NCBI RefSeq assembly: GCF_001544275.1
Contig: NZ_BCQE01000012.1
Span: forward strand, 86,388 to 150,387
Reading direction: 5' to 3'
DNA from: Enterococcus gallinarum NBRC 100675
GTDB taxonomy: Bacteria > Bacillota > Bacilli > Lactobacillales > Enterococcaceae
Length of the DNA: 64,000 bases
The notes under the pieces were generated by a model that was not told the origin of the DNA, ran no database searches, and saw only the letters and a list, made by a program, of their open reading frames with translations. Positions 20,096-28,771 of this stretch are shown one piece after another. How positions within the stretch are numbered: position 1 is the stretch's first letter; the number at the start of each line of letters is the position of its first letter. Position numbers and translations under genes: made by a program.

Positions 20096-20124
20096 AAAAA
20101 AAAGACAGGCCCTCTGTGCCTGTC
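20096..20124 (-). terminator. Terminator of the CsbD-family gene
   Basis: A perfect 7-bp GACAGGC stem and a 7-nt loop are followed by eight T residues on the minus strand. Confidence 0.9.
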
Positions 20125-20136
20125 TCTCACTACATC

Positions 20137-20562
20137 CTATTTTTGGTCGAATTTGTCTTTGACATCTTGTGCCATTGACTCAGATTTGTCTTTAAGATCT
20201 GCAATGATTTCTTTAGAATGCCCTGCTGCTTGATCAACAAAGCCTTCTGCTTTTTTTGTCGGATCATCCGTGATATCGCCTGCTGCCTCTTTGGCTTTAC
20301 CAGCCACCTTGTCTGGAGTTCCAACCCCAATGGCAGAGGTCACAGAATTTTTCAAGTCCATTAGTACTTCTTTAGAAGCACCGACAACTTGATCCAATGT
20401 TCCTTCTGCTTGCATTTTTTCGTTGCCAACGACATTTCCCGCAACTTCTTTTGCTTTGCCTTTAACAGAATCTTTGTTGACAGTCATCTTCTGCATTTTA
20501 TTATAAACTGCCAGACCAAAAGCCGCGCCAATCAAACCTACTACGAATCCAGATTTTTTCAT
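20137..20562 (-). CDS. CsbD-family stress protein with two CsbD repeats
   Basis: The 141-residue protein has a short hydrophobic N-terminus (FVVGLIGAAFGLAVY) that could anchor it in the membrane. Two CsbD-like repeats follow, DSVKGKAKEVAGN and DKVAGKAKEAAGD, about 55 residues apart and each ending in a V/AxGxSKEI/VL helix. CsbD proteins are typically induced by general stress, and their molecular role is unknown. ATG 20562 is preferred because GGAGGAG lies 8 nt upstream. A 5-residue longer form has no ribosome site. Confidence 0.88.
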   Translation of the reverse strand: MKKSGFVVGLIGAAFGLAVYNKMQKMTVNKDSVKGKAKEVAGNVVGNEKMQAEGTLDQVVGASKEVLMDLKNSVTSAIGVGTPDKVAGKAKEAAGDITDDPTKKAEGFVDQAAGHSKEIIADLKDKSESMAQDVKDKFDQK

Positions 20563-21076
20563 ATGTGTCTCCTCCAATTCTTTTATAGTTATTATTTTAA
20601 CAGAAATCTGCTGAAATGCCTGTTTTCAAGCTTGCAGTCCTCGTTCTTTTACAGGTGCCATTTCCTCTAGAAGAACGTATTTCTGCTTAACTCCCTTTCT
20701 CTAAGCTACTTCAAACAAAAAGTTGCCTTTTTTAAACGTTAAGAAATGATATGTTTTCGCACGCTTTCTCTTTAAGTGCCATCAAAAATCCTTGTTTATT
20801 CGTGTGCTTCTTATTTATTCATTCTTTGTGTTCATTCCTTTTGTCTCGCCGTTTCAGATCTCTTTATTCTGTCTTTTTTTCTGTATCTTTTTTTCTGTGT
20901 CTTTTTTCTGTAAAAACTTTCTGCCATTCAATCGGATAGTGATTCCTCTTCACCAGTTGTTTTATTCCGTGATTTGCGTTGCTAGGTGTTTTCCAGAATT
21001 GCCTTTCCTAGATAAATCGGGTAACATAGAAAAGAAGAATATTCGAGAATTTATTTTTCTCAGAAAGGATCGAATA
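20563..21076. other. Gene-poor 510-nt interval with pyrimidine-rich repeats
   Basis: No convincing gene is seen. Open frames on the + strand (20751-21076) come from a T-rich stretch and have no ribosome sites. At 20864-20916 the motif CTGT followed by a T-rich run recurs about four times. The interval holds the upstream region of the CsbD gene on the minus strand and the promoter of the 21077 gene on the + strand. Confidence 0.6.
20999..21027 (+). promoter_or_regulatory. Predicted promoter of the 21077 gene
   Basis: TTGCCT, 17 nt, TAACAT, 49 nt before the start codon. Confidence 0.6.
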
Positions 21077-21349
21077 ATGAATGAAACACATGTAGGATTG
21101 TTAGTCAACAGTCGTGTTTTTCAAGAAACTCCGATGATGCTGACTGGAATTCAATTATTAGAAGACCATAAAATCATCAACTGTATTATTAAAGACCGTT
21201 ACCTTTCTAGTTACGTTTTACGCTTACCTCTCAACAAGTACCAGCTAGAAGTCGAAGGCAAATGGAACAAACGTGAACAGTTAGTGATCAAACATATGAA
21301 AATCAAAAATATCGATGAATACATCAAAATTGTGGGAACCCCAGAATAA
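21077..21349 (+). CDS. Small conserved protein of unknown function
   Basis: This 90-residue cytoplasmic protein starts at ATG 21077 behind AGAAAGGA. A much longer frame in phase upstream is T-rich and unlikely to be translated. Its sequence alternates beta strands and has a basic C-terminal half (KWNKREQLVIKHMKIKN). I do not recognise a family. Its own promoter and a strong terminator frame it as a single-gene unit. Confidence 0.75.
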   Translation: MNETHVGLLVNSRVFQETPMMLTGIQLLEDHKIINCIIKDRYLSSYVLRLPLNKYQLEVEGKWNKREQLVIKHMKIKNIDEYIKIVGTPE

Positions 21350-21353
21350 ACGA

Positions 21354-21391
21354 ACGGATCAATCCGCCAGCTTGGCGTTTGATCCGTTTTT
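21354..21391 (+). terminator. Terminator of the 21077 gene
   Basis: The outer stem ACGGATCAA/TTGATCCGT and inner stem CGCCA/TGGCG are followed by TTTTT. Confidence 0.92.
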
Positions 21392-21414
21392 GATTTTTCC
21401 TATAAAATAAGTAG

Positions 21415-21774
21415 TCAGCTCGCCATCCGGGTAAACGTATCGATCAACTGTTGCTGCTCTTCTTTGATTCCGATCGCCATCGGTTTAATCAAAACCTTGA
21501 TAGTTTTAGAAGGCGTCTGGATCAACACTTTTTTGTTCATGACACCAGTAATTTTCAATGTGGTGATCTCATGGATCAGCACGGTTTCCATGGCTTTTTG
21601 TTCAAAGTTCAAATCCAATTGAATCAAACTAATTTTTTCTTCATCAACGATTACGATATAATACTTTGGCAAAGGAATCGCCATTACTTTAGCTTCTTCA
21701 GCATAGCCAGCCAGTTTCCCATTGAATCTCGTCCGATATGCTTCTAGATCTTCTTTTTTTACGATCCACTTCAT
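21415..21774 (-). CDS. Small protein of unknown function, PH-like
   Basis: The protein has 119 residues. The start is at MKWIVKKEDL, supported by GGGAGCGG 7 nt upstream. A longer in-frame start at 21906 would pass through the terminator region of the neighbouring gene and lacks a ribosome site. The second half shows repeated beta strands (KYYIVIVDEEKISLIQLDL, HEITTLKITGVMNKKVLIQ) resembling a PH-like fold. There are no membrane segments. I cannot assign a function. Confidence 0.7.
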   Translation of the reverse strand: MKWIVKKEDLEAYRTRFNGKLAGYAEEAKVMAIPLPKYYIVIVDEEKISLIQLDLNFEQKAMETVLIHEITTLKITGVMNKKVLIQTPSKTIKVLIKPMAIGIKEEQQQLIDTFTRMAS

Positions 21775-21884
21775 TGAAACCGCTCCCTTTCCAGTATAGG
21801 TTAAGAATACCCGATTTTGTAAGAGAACAACACAATTATGCTTGTAGCAGTATCTACAAGGAGAATCTTGCCAGATATCGATAT

Positions 21885-21932
21885 AAAAACCAGTGTCATT
21901 GATCATTCTTTGAGACAGATCAATGACACTGG
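21885..21932 (-). terminator. Terminator of the lipoprotein/ECF S-component operon
   Basis: A perfect 15-bp inverted repeat (CCAGTGTCATTGATC with its complement) and a 13-nt loop are followed by TTTTT on the minus strand. Confidence 0.93.
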
Positions 21933-21969
21933 CAATGAATGCAATAAAGCGCTGAATCAGCAGATTGCA

Positions 21970-22515
21970 CTAATGAATGAGCTTTTTAGCTGGATAATAA
22001 CGGTGAAAAAGTCGTCGAAATATTGGCGCAAGTAGTCCATAAAAGAAGCCATTTCCAACAGCATGCAGCGTATCAAAACTTATTCCTTGCAGATAATAGC
22101 CCCAAAAGCTTGGTAAGCCTAGCAGATACACGCTGAGTAAGGAGACCACAAATCCATAAAGGAACCCTGCTAAAATACTAAAAATCACTTGCAAGATCAA
22201 GGAACGTTTAACGATGGGAACATGTCTTAATCCGCTCATCATGAGGATCACGACTGTATAACTTACTGCCTGAGCAATCGTCCAAATTCCCATCCCCATG
22301 TAAAAATTCGTAATCAAAAGGGATAGCAATGCGACGATCAGTCCTCTGACACAGCCTAAATAAAGAGCCACCAATAAGAAAATAGCGGTCATTGGTTGTA
22401 CATTTGGCAGTGGTTGAAACAATGTACGCCCCACCACTGATGCTGCTACTAGCAAAGCAAGATAAGCAATCTCTTGCACGGAAAAAGACATTTTTGTCGG
22501 TTTAAAATTTCTCAT
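21970..22515 (-). CDS. ECF transporter substrate-specificity (S) component
   Basis: The protein has about 181 residues with six predicted membrane segments. The pattern is that of ECF S-components, including a hydrophobic N-terminal segment EIAYLALLVAASVVGR and a region near LPNVQPMTAIFLL. S-components bind a vitamin or metal and dock onto a shared EcfA-A'-T module, which is not in this window. The start is taken at ATG 22515, which overlaps the end of the lipoprotein gene; ATG 22491 is an alternative. Neither has a good ribosome site, so translational coupling is likely. The linked DUF4430 lipoprotein hints at a cobalamin-type substrate, which is inference only. Confidence 0.82.
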   Translation of the reverse strand: MRNFKPTKMSFSVQEIAYLALLVAASVVGRTLFQPLPNVQPMTAIFLLVALYLGCVRGLIVALLSLLITNFYMGMGIWTIAQAVSYTVVILMMSGLRHVPIVKRSLILQVIFSILAGFLYGFVVSLLSVYLLGLPSFWGYYLQGISFDTLHAVGNGFFYGLLAPIFRRLFHRYYPAKKLIH

Positions 22516-22918
22516 AGGTAAAAACGACTCGATCCTTTTCGGTAAGAGATGTATCTTTTGCGCCGGTATTGACCATCTCGTCATTGATCGTATAGGTCCA
22601 ATAATAACCAGCCGCTTCATCTTGCGCTAATCCTTCAATACTGGTGATCATGCCTTTGTCTTCCACTAAATCAAAATTTTCCTTCATTATCTCCATTAAA
22701 GAGGTTCCTTCTTTGAATGACACCGTTTTGGCTGGTATTTGTTCAGGCTGCGCATCTGTCTTGTTCACAAATGAGATCTCAGCCGTCTGTTGCTTAACCA
22801 TCGAGCTAGCTGTAGCTTGATTGCTGCCAGTCGTTGTTGTCTGAGTAGTAGCTTCAGAACAGCCGCTCAACCCAATCCCTGCCAGCCACAGCAAACTAAA
22901 AATAACGATTCGTTTCAT
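22502..22918 (-). CDS. DUF4430 lipoprotein, probable ligand-binding partner of the ECF S-component
   Basis: The gene encodes 138 residues. A lipoprotein signal peptide (MKRIVIFSLLWLAGIGLSGC) with lipobox Cys20 is followed by a Ser/Thr/Gln-rich linker. A DUF4430 domain then covers about residues 45-138, with SLMEIMKENFDLVEDKGMI and YYWTYTINDE. DUF4430 resembles the C-terminal domain of the cobalamin-binding proteins transcobalamin and intrinsic factor. ATG 22918 is chosen over a GTG three codons upstream because AAGGAG is 8 nt away. The stop codon overlaps the start region of the S-component gene. A role as a surface receptor feeding the S-component is plausible. Confidence 0.85.
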   Translation of the reverse strand: MKRIVIFSLLWLAGIGLSGCSEATTQTTTTGSNQATASSMVKQQTAEISFVNKTDAQPEQIPAKTVSFKEGTSLMEIMKENFDLVEDKGMITSIEGLAQDEAAGYYWTYTINDEMVNTGAKDTSLTEKDRVVFTYEKF

Positions 22919-22990
22919 TTTCTTCACTCCTTCTTTCCTATTTTACTAAAAGTCACACAGAAAGCGAACTAATTTTTAGTCGAAAGTTGA

Positions 22991-23019
22991 TTGTCAATTT
23001 GTCTTTTACTCGCTATACT
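22991..23019 (+). promoter_or_regulatory. Promoter of the C69 dipeptidase gene
   Basis: TTGTCA, 17 nt, TATACT, with transcription expected to start near 23026. This rules out the in-frame start codons at 22987 and 23020. Confidence 0.75.
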
Positions 23020-23064
23020 ATGTTCAATTATCAACAAAATAATCTGAAGATCGGAGTTTTGTCA

Positions 23065-24456
23065 ATGACACGCAAATCAGCTTCTTGTACAACCATGCTG
23101 GTAGGCAAAAACGCATCACTCGATGGCTCGACCCTCATTGCTCGCAATGAAGATGCCGGGGCAGTGTCTCTACCACAAAAATTTGTCGTAATCCAACCTG
23201 AACAACAGCCTGCTACGTTCCATGCTGTTTTAAGCGGGTGCAGTATTCCTTTACCGAAAGATCCCCTAAGGTATACTTCTACGCCTGAGGCAGATGAATC
23301 TCAAGGAGTCTGGGCTGCTTCAGGAATCAACAGCGCCAATGTCGCCATGACCGCCACAGAAACGATCACTACCAATGCGAGAGTTTTAGCTATCGATCCT
23401 TTGGTAAAAGAAGGCATTGGAGAAGCAGATTTTGTCAGTATCGTGCTTCCCTATATCCGTTCTGCTCGAGAAGGAGTCTTACGCTTAGGCGAGTTACTAG
23501 AAACTTATGGAACCTATGAGTCTAATGGTTTGGCTTTTGCCGATCGAGAAGAAATCTGGTATATGGAAACGATTGGCGGACATCATTGGGCAGCGATCCG
23601 AATTCCTGATGATGCTTATGTGATCGCCCCGAATCGAATGAATATCGCTACCTTCGATTTTGATTCCCAAGATACTTTATTTTCCGACGATTTACCTGAT
23701 ATGATTATCAGCAATCACTTAAATCCAGACTTTGAAGGAATCAATTTACGTCATATTTTCGGCAGTGCAACAGAAAAAGATACTCGTTATAACAACCCTA
23801 GAGCTTGGTATATCCAAAAACAGTTCAGCGAAACCGCGTCGGATCCGCTTGACCAAGATCTACCTTTCATCTGTCTTCCGAAAAAGAAAATCAGCGTGAT
23901 GGATGTAAAGTGGGCGTTGAGCAGTCATTTTCAAAATACCCCTTATGATCCGTACGGGAATGGAACGGCTAGTGAGAGAACTCGCTTTCGTTCGATTGCT
24001 CTCAATCGCAATCAGCAAGTGCATATTCTCCAAGTGCGCAGTCACGTACCTGATGAAATTGCAGGCGTTCACTGGCTAGCTTTTGGTCCCAATACCTTCA
24101 ATGGAGTGGTCCCTTTTTACAGCAATGTGAATGAGACCCCGAAAGGTTATTGTGATACCACCACTACTTACGATCCGGGAAATAGCTATTGGTTGACTAA
24201 AACATTAGCACTGATCGGGGATCAAGACTATGATCTATACAGCGATCTAGCAGAACAGTTTGAACAAACAATCATGGCAAATTGTCTAGCGATTCAACAG
24301 AAGATCGATCAGACAATCCCATTAACAAATCAGTTATTGGAAGAAGCCAACCGTGAAATGGCCCAGCTTTACTTATCACATGCCACTCAATTACTAGGAG
24401 AAATGGTGGAAAGAGGCAATACCAAGATGAAACTGCGTTTTTCTTTGACAGATTGA
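23065..24456 (+). CDS. C69-family dipeptidase (PepD-like)
   Basis: This 463-residue protein is an Ntn-hydrolase-type dipeptidase of peptidase family C69 and is probably cytoplasmic. The start MTRKSASCTTMLVG follows GGAG by 9 nt and puts the catalytic Cys at residue 8, just after a short propeptide, as in lactobacillal PepDA. Further family segments are DGSTLIARNED and EIWYMETIGGHHWAAIRIPDD. It releases amino acids from dipeptides. The gene is monocistronic. Confidence 0.93.
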   Translation: MTRKSASCTTMLVGKNASLDGSTLIARNEDAGAVSLPQKFVVIQPEQQPATFHAVLSGCSIPLPKDPLRYTSTPEADESQGVWAASGINSANVAMTATETITTNARVLAIDPLVKEGIGEADFVSIVLPYIRSAREGVLRLGELLETYGTYESNGLAFADREEIWYMETIGGHHWAAIRIPDDAYVIAPNRMNIATFDFDSQDTLFSDDLPDMIISNHLNPDFEGINLRHIFGSATEKDTRYNNPRAWYIQKQFSETASDPLDQDLPFICLPKKKISVMDVKWALSSHFQNTPYDPYGNGTASERTRFRSIALNRNQQVHILQVRSHVPDEIAGVHWLAFGPNTFNGVVPFYSNVNETPKGYCDTTTTYDPGNSYWLTKTLALIGDQDYDLYSDLAEQFEQTIMANCLAIQQKIDQTIPLTNQLLEEANREMAQLYLSHATQLLGEMVERGNTKMKLRFSLTD

Positions 24457-24521
24457 TTCTCCTTTAACCGATTATTTACATGAAATTGACTAGAACTCAA
24501 TATCTTGCCTGTATACTATAG

Positions 24522-24621
24522 CTACCAATTAATTTTCTTTTTGCTTTGCAGCACGGCTTTTTCTCTACTGTCGTGCTGCCCCCTTCTGAAAATAATTGGA
24601 ATCTACCTTGGAGGTATCGAA
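24522..24621 (+). ncRNA. Structured 5' leader of the 44-residue protein gene
   Basis: An outer stem, CCAATTAATTTTC (24525-24537) with GAAAATAATTGG (24588-24599), encloses a GCAGCACG/CGTGCTGC hairpin (24548-24555 with 24572-24579). A further short stem, ACCT with AGGT, brackets the ribosome site. A TATACT lies at 24512-24517, with TTGACT 20 nt before it. I do not recognise a known riboswitch class. Confidence 0.5.
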
Positions 24622-24756
24622 ATGAATAAAGAAGAATTTCGCACAGTCACCAATGAGGTCGTACAAGGAATCGTCATCGTCAAGAATGACAATCAAAATG
24701 TCTGGATCATTCAAGACAAAGAAGGCTATTTCCACGTAGTAAGCAAAACGGCGTAA
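24622..24756 (+). CDS. Very small protein of unknown function
   Basis: The 44-residue peptide MNKEEFRTVTNEVVQGIVIV... starts at ATG 24622 with GGAGG 8 nt upstream. It looks like a small beta-rich soluble protein (VVQGIVIVKND, QNVWIIQDKEGYFHVVSK). A longer in-frame start at 24505 would pass through the folded leader and has no ribosome site. A terminator follows after 20 nt. The function is unknown. Confidence 0.7.
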   Translation: MNKEEFRTVTNEVVQGIVIVKNDNQNVWIIQDKEGYFHVVSKTA

Positions 24757-24776
24757 ATCACTCACTGAATCCTATC

Positions 24777-24830
24777 AAAAAGAACCCGTGCTGCGAAAAG
24801 TTATCTTTTCGTTTACCACAGGTTCTTTTT
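24777..24830 (+). terminator. Terminator after the 44-residue gene
   Basis: AAAAAGAACC pairs with GGTTCTTTTT around an inner CGAAAAG/CTTTTCG stem. The symmetric A and T tracts allow termination on both strands. Confidence 0.85.
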
Positions 24831-24896
24831 AACTAGCAGTGTCTTTACTATGAAGAAGCATATCAGCGGCAATAGTTCCCATTGACCCAAGCCATG

Positions 24897-25199
24897 CTAG
24901 TATTTTTGCATCAAGTTTTCAGTACCCTCTTGCCCATCACCATACACTGTCGATTGAATCGATGCAGTCGTATCAGCATGCTCTTTCCAATGCCCGAAAA
25001 AATACGTTCCGCATACTAAACTTGTTAGGAGCCCGATCCAGCCGTTGCTGAGCCATTCAACCAAAATCAGCAGTAAATAGATCAACTGCTGCGATTTTCT
25101 TGAAAGTTTCCGTAACAAGTACAGCCATTCTAGTAAAAAAACGACTAGCAGCACGGTCACAAAAGTTTTTCCTACAAACCACAATTCCCACAAGCTCAT
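24897..25199 (-). CDS. Small membrane protein of unknown function
   Basis: This 100-residue frame has two or three hydrophobic segments (about residues 8-27, 37-53 and 54-68) separated by a basic stretch RKLSRKSQQ, then a hydrophilic tail. The ribosome site, GGTGGGA 6 nt before ATG, is modest. No family is recognised. It lies between a terminator and ntpJ on the same strand as ntp, 166 nt away. It could be a genuine gene or a chance frame. Confidence 0.5.
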   Translation of the reverse strand: MSLWELWFVGKTFVTVLLVVFLLEWLYLLRKLSRKSQQLIYLLLILVEWLSNGWIGLLTSLVCGTYFFGHWKEHADTTASIQSTVYGDGQEGTENLMQKY

Positions 25200-25365
25200 G
25201 GTCTTCCCACCTTTGGATTGTCCTAGCAGCTCTAACGAAATGCTGCAACTGACTCATTTAGTTCTTAGGAAGATCTTAGACGAGAAACCTTAAACTAACC
25301 TAAAAGTCGGCCATATTTTTCGGGGATGATTTCCATTGATCCAAAACAACTATTAATAACAGATC

Positions 25366-26712
25366 TTAGCCAATCATGACCGTTTCATCCGGGAATTTGT
25401 ATCCGGCTTCTCGGCGGTTGGCTTTTGTCATCAATGAAAAAGCAACCGTCATGATGCCTACACGACCAATAAACATCAATAAGATGATCAATAATTTACC
25501 AAATACAGAAAGATACGGAGTCAATCCCATTGTTAATCCAACTGTTCCAAAAGCCGAAAAAACTTCAAAAGCAATGTATTCCAGTCCAAACTGAGAATTC
25601 CCCGGCATCGATTCTGTGATGGATAATAAAAAGATGGCAATAAAGCAAAGACTCAGTGTTAAGAAAAAGAGCGTGAACGCCCGCGAAACAGCCGCTTCTT
25701 TGATCGTTCTGCCAAAAACTTCAGCTCGTTTGCGCCCTTTCAACAAACTGCGAATCTTAATGATCAACACTGAGACCGTCGTGGTTTTCAGCCCTCCGGC
25801 AGTCGATCCAGAAGTACCACCGATATACATGAGAATCATCGTCAACATTAACCCAGCCTGACTCATCTGGCCATAATCGATACTATAAAATCCAGCCGTT
25901 CGAGGGGTCACAGCAAGAAAAAATAACTGGAAAAAGCGACTAACAATGGAATCTCCTGATACGATACTGGAGTGATATTCGGTCACATAAAAACCAACCG
26001 TCCCTAAAATCAGCAAAACAATCATTGCCAACAAGGCAATACGGCTGTGCAACGAGCGTCTTTTTGAAGTAGCTAACAAGTCAAACCAGACCAGAAAGCC
26101 TAAGCCGCCGGCAATGATCAAAAGACTAATGACACCTAAAACAAAAGGATCCGACTGAAAAGAGACCAGACTATTCCCAAAAAGATCAAATCCAGCATTA
26201 CAAAAGGAAGAAATGGCGTGAAAAATACTAAACCATAGGCCTTGCTGCCAACCAAAGCGTGGCACAAAAGACAGAGCCAACAGGCAGATACCTAAAAATT
26301 GAATCAAAAATGCGATGCGGATAATGTACCAAGCCAATTGAAATTCGCCAGACATTCGGTCAAGATTGAGGGATTCTCTTAGAATCATCCGAGTGCTTAA
26401 ATTGACCCTTTTTTTTGCTAAGATATAAAAGAAAACTGGGATCGACATAAAACCGATCCCCCCAATTTCGATCAAGAACAAAAGAATCGCTTGTCCGCCC
26501 ATATTATACTGTTCAGAAATGGAAAAAGTCGAAAGTCCTGTCACACAAATCGCGGAAGTTGCGGTAAACAATGCATCTAAGAAAGGCACACCTTGCCCAT
26601 CATTTGTTACAACTGGTAACATAAGCAACCCAGTTCCCATCAAGATCAACATCATAAAGACCAGTGTAACCAGCTGCGGTGCACTGATTTTTTTGGACAT
26701 TCTTTTTTTCAT
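25366..26712 (-). CDS. ntpJ: Trk/Ktr-type cation transporter NtpJ
   Basis: This 448-residue membrane subunit of a K+ uptake system is homologous to KtrB/TrkH. Four selectivity-filter-like P-loops are visible: ICVTGL, SSFCNAGFD, GGTSGSTAGGLK and SAFGTVGLT. It closes the V-ATPase operon, as in E. hirae, where ntpJ encodes the KtrII K+ transporter that works with the Na+ pump. It begins 48 nt after ntpD. No gene equivalent to the small ntpH is seen between them. Confidence 0.95.
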   Translation of the reverse strand: MKKRMSKKISAPQLVTLVFMMLILMGTGLLMLPVVTNDGQGVPFLDALFTATSAICVTGLSTFSISEQYNMGGQAILLFLIEIGGIGFMSIPVFFYILAKKRVNLSTRMILRESLNLDRMSGEFQLAWYIIRIAFLIQFLGICLLALSFVPRFGWQQGLWFSIFHAISSFCNAGFDLFGNSLVSFQSDPFVLGVISLLIIAGGLGFLVWFDLLATSKRRSLHSRIALLAMIVLLILGTVGFYVTEYHSSIVSGDSIVSRFFQLFFLAVTPRTAGFYSIDYGQMSQAGLMLTMILMYIGGTSGSTAGGLKTTTVSVLIIKIRSLLKGRKRAEVFGRTIKEAAVSRAFTLFFLTLSLCFIAIFLLSITESMPGNSQFGLEYIAFEVFSAFGTVGLTMGLTPYLSVFGKLLIILLMFIGRVGIMTVAFSLMTKANRREAGYKFPDETVMIG

Positions 26713-26760
26713 CTTTCTTTCCTACCTTTATGCCAAGCAGATTTTCGACTGACGCGGCAT

Positions 26761-27390
26761 TCACTTTGTTTTATTTTTTACCTTGATCATCCGAGTAACA
26801 TTGGCGCGTTCATTTTCCTCAAGACGCATTTTGATCCCATAGATCGTCTCTTCCAATTCTGGTATCGTCAAATATTCTAGCGCATTGACCCGGCGGCGTG
26901 TTCGTTCTATCTCATCCGCCAGCAATTGACAAGTCTTTTCGATCTCTGTCAAAGACAATAGTTTAGGCAAGACATCGGTGAAACGTCCCATTGCCAGATC
27001 CAAAGGAACATTCGAGTTCACAAACCCATACTCGATCGGTGCCTGCATCACCACATCATCATAGTCGAATTGCATCACAGGCACTTCCACACTCATGATA
27101 TTCTTGGTTGAGACATCAAGAGAAACTTCTGTTGCTGGCAAGATGAACATTTCTTCAATGTACTTTTCATTGATCGTGGCATTGGCTAGGCGAAAAGCCT
27201 TCATGGCACGATGTAATTGTGTTTCTACTTCTTTACGCAAAAGGTTGTTTTGTTTGATCAGTTCGATGAACTGACGCATCAACTCATCTTGTTTGTCTTT
27301 TAACAGTTTATGACCTCTTTTGGCAGTCGTCAACTGTTTGCTGAGGCGGCTTAGTTCCATGCGAGTTGGATTAACGGTTTGTCTGCTCAT
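26761..27390 (-). CDS. ntpD: V-type Na+-ATPase subunit D
   Basis: This is the central rotor-stalk subunit, about 209 residues. It has the family N-terminus [15 protein letters not shown], a long N-terminal helix, a middle beta region and a C-terminal helix ([21 protein letters not shown]). The start at MSRQTV is preferred because AAGGAG is 9 nt upstream, whereas the ATG two codons earlier is only 3 nt from it. The gene overlaps the ntpB stop. Confidence 0.95.
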   Translation of the reverse strand: MSRQTVNPTRMELSRLSKQLTTAKRGHKLLKDKQDELMRQFIELIKQNNLLRKEVETQLHRAMKAFRLANATINEKYIEEMFILPATEVSLDVSTKNIMSVEVPVMQFDYDDVVMQAPIEYGFVNSNVPLDLAMGRFTDVLPKLLSLTEIEKTCQLLADEIERTRRRVNALEYLTIPELEETIYGIKMRLEENERANVTRMIKVKNKTK

Positions 27391-28771
27391 CTGCATCCTC
27401 TCCTTGTGGTAAAAACGCCTCTAGTAACGCATCGCTGATCCGTTTCAATTCTACTTTCGGCAGCATCGCCAACAGATCCCACCCAAGATCCAACGTTTCT
27501 TCAATGGACCGATTTGTTTGATAACCTTGATCCAGGTATTCATTCTCAAAGCGTTCCGCAAACTTGGCATAGATTTTATCGACATCAGATAGTGCTGACT
27601 CCCCTAAAACGACTGCGAGTTCTTTGGCTTGTTTCCCTTGCGCATAAGCAGAGAAGAGTTGATTCATCGTTGATGCATGATCTTTACGAGTTTTGCCTTC
27701 ACCTGTTCCCTTGTCCTTCAGCCGAGAAAGAGAAGGCAAGACATCAATCGGCGGCTGGATGCCGTTTTTGTATAACTCTCTTGAAAGAATGATTTGACCC
27801 TCTGTGATATAACCAGTCAAGTCAGGAATAGGATGGGTCTTGTCATCTTCTGGCATCGTCAATATAGGGATTTGGGTCACCGATCCTTTCACTCCCCGTA
27901 AGCGGCCAGCTCGCTCGTATAATGTGGAAAGATTCGTATAGAGGTAACCAGGATAGCCTCGGCGCCCAGGTACCTCACGACGGGCAGCTGATATTTCCCG
28001 CAACGCTTCACAGTAGTTGGTCATATCCGTCATGATAACTAAGACATGCATCCCTTTTTCATAAGCTAAATATTCGGCAGCTGTGAGAGCCATTCGCGGC
28101 GTAGCAATTCGCTCAATTGCCGGATCATTTGCCAAATTCATAAAGACAACAGACCGATCAATCGCTCCGGTTTGGCGAAAATCTTCCATGAAATATTCTG
28201 CTTCTTCAAACGTAATCCCGATACCTGCAAAAACAACCGCAAAGTCGTCCTCTGTGTCGAGCACTTGCGCTTGACGAGCGATTTGAGAAGCTAATTCTTT
28301 ATGCGGCAGACCAGAACCAGAAAAAATCGGTAATTTTTGACCGCGAACAAGCGTATTCAAGTGATCGATAGAAGAGATGCCAGTTTGAATAAATTCATCT
28401 GGGTAATCTCGAGCCATCGGGTTGATTACTTCCCCATTAATGTCCATTCGTTTCTCAGCAATGATTTCTGAACCACCATCTTTGACTCGTCCTAACCCAT
28501 CAAAAACCCGGCCAATCATTTCTTCAGAAACACCTAGCTCTAACGGATGTCCGAGGAAGCGCACACTGGATTCTCGTAAATTGATTCCGCCAGTACCTTC
28601 AAAGATTTGCACCAGTGCTTTATCTTCTTGAATTTCTAAGACTTGACCTTGACGAATTTCACCATTTTGCAGACGTACTTCGATCAGCTCTTCATATTTC
28701 ACTCCTGAGACACGATCGACCGCCATCAAAGGACCGACAACTTCCCCGATCGTTTTATATTCTTTGATCAT
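27371..28771 (-). CDS. ntpB: V-type Na+-ATPase subunit B (non-catalytic)
   Basis: The 466-residue nucleotide-domain subunit alternates with NtpA in the V1 head. It lacks a Walker A P-loop, with [17 protein letters not shown] at that position. The family segments [14 protein letters not shown] and [21 protein letters not shown] are clear. The start overlaps the ntpA stop by 17 nt. Confidence 0.97.
   Translation of the reverse strand: MIKEYKTIGEVVGPLMAVDRVSGVKYEELIEVRLQNGEIRQGQVLEIQEDKALVQIFEGTGGINLRESSVRFLGHPLELGVSEEMIGRVFDGLGRVKDGGSEIIAEKRMDINGEVINPMARDYPDEFIQTGISSIDHLNTLVRGQKLPIFSGSGLPHKELASQIARQAQVLDTEDDFAVVFAGIGITFEEAEYFMEDFRQTGAIDRSVVFMNLANDPAIERIATPRMALTAAEYLAYEKGMHVLVIMTDMTNYCEALREISAARREVPGRRGYPGYLYTNLSTLYERAGRLRGVKGSVTQIPILTMPEDDKTHPIPDLTGYITEGQIILSRELYKNGIQPPIDVLPSLSRLKDKGTGEGKTRKDHASTMNQLFSAYAQGKQAKELAVVLGESALSDVDKIYAKFAERFENEYLDQGYQTNRSIEETLDLGWDLLAMLPKVELKRISDALLEAFLPQGEDADEQTNR

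Noticed and set aside
20751..21076. Long + strand frames rich in Phe, Ser and Leu upstream of the 21077 gene
   Set aside because: They come from a T-rich non-coding stretch. The real start is ATG 21077 with a ribosome site and an upstream promoter.
22919..23064. Possible cobalamin riboswitch near the DUF4430/ECF genes
   Set aside because: No B12-box-like sequence or long folded leader on the minus strand upstream of 22918.
26713..26760. Possible ntpH between ntpD and ntpJ
   Set aside because: The 48-nt gap is too small for a gene.
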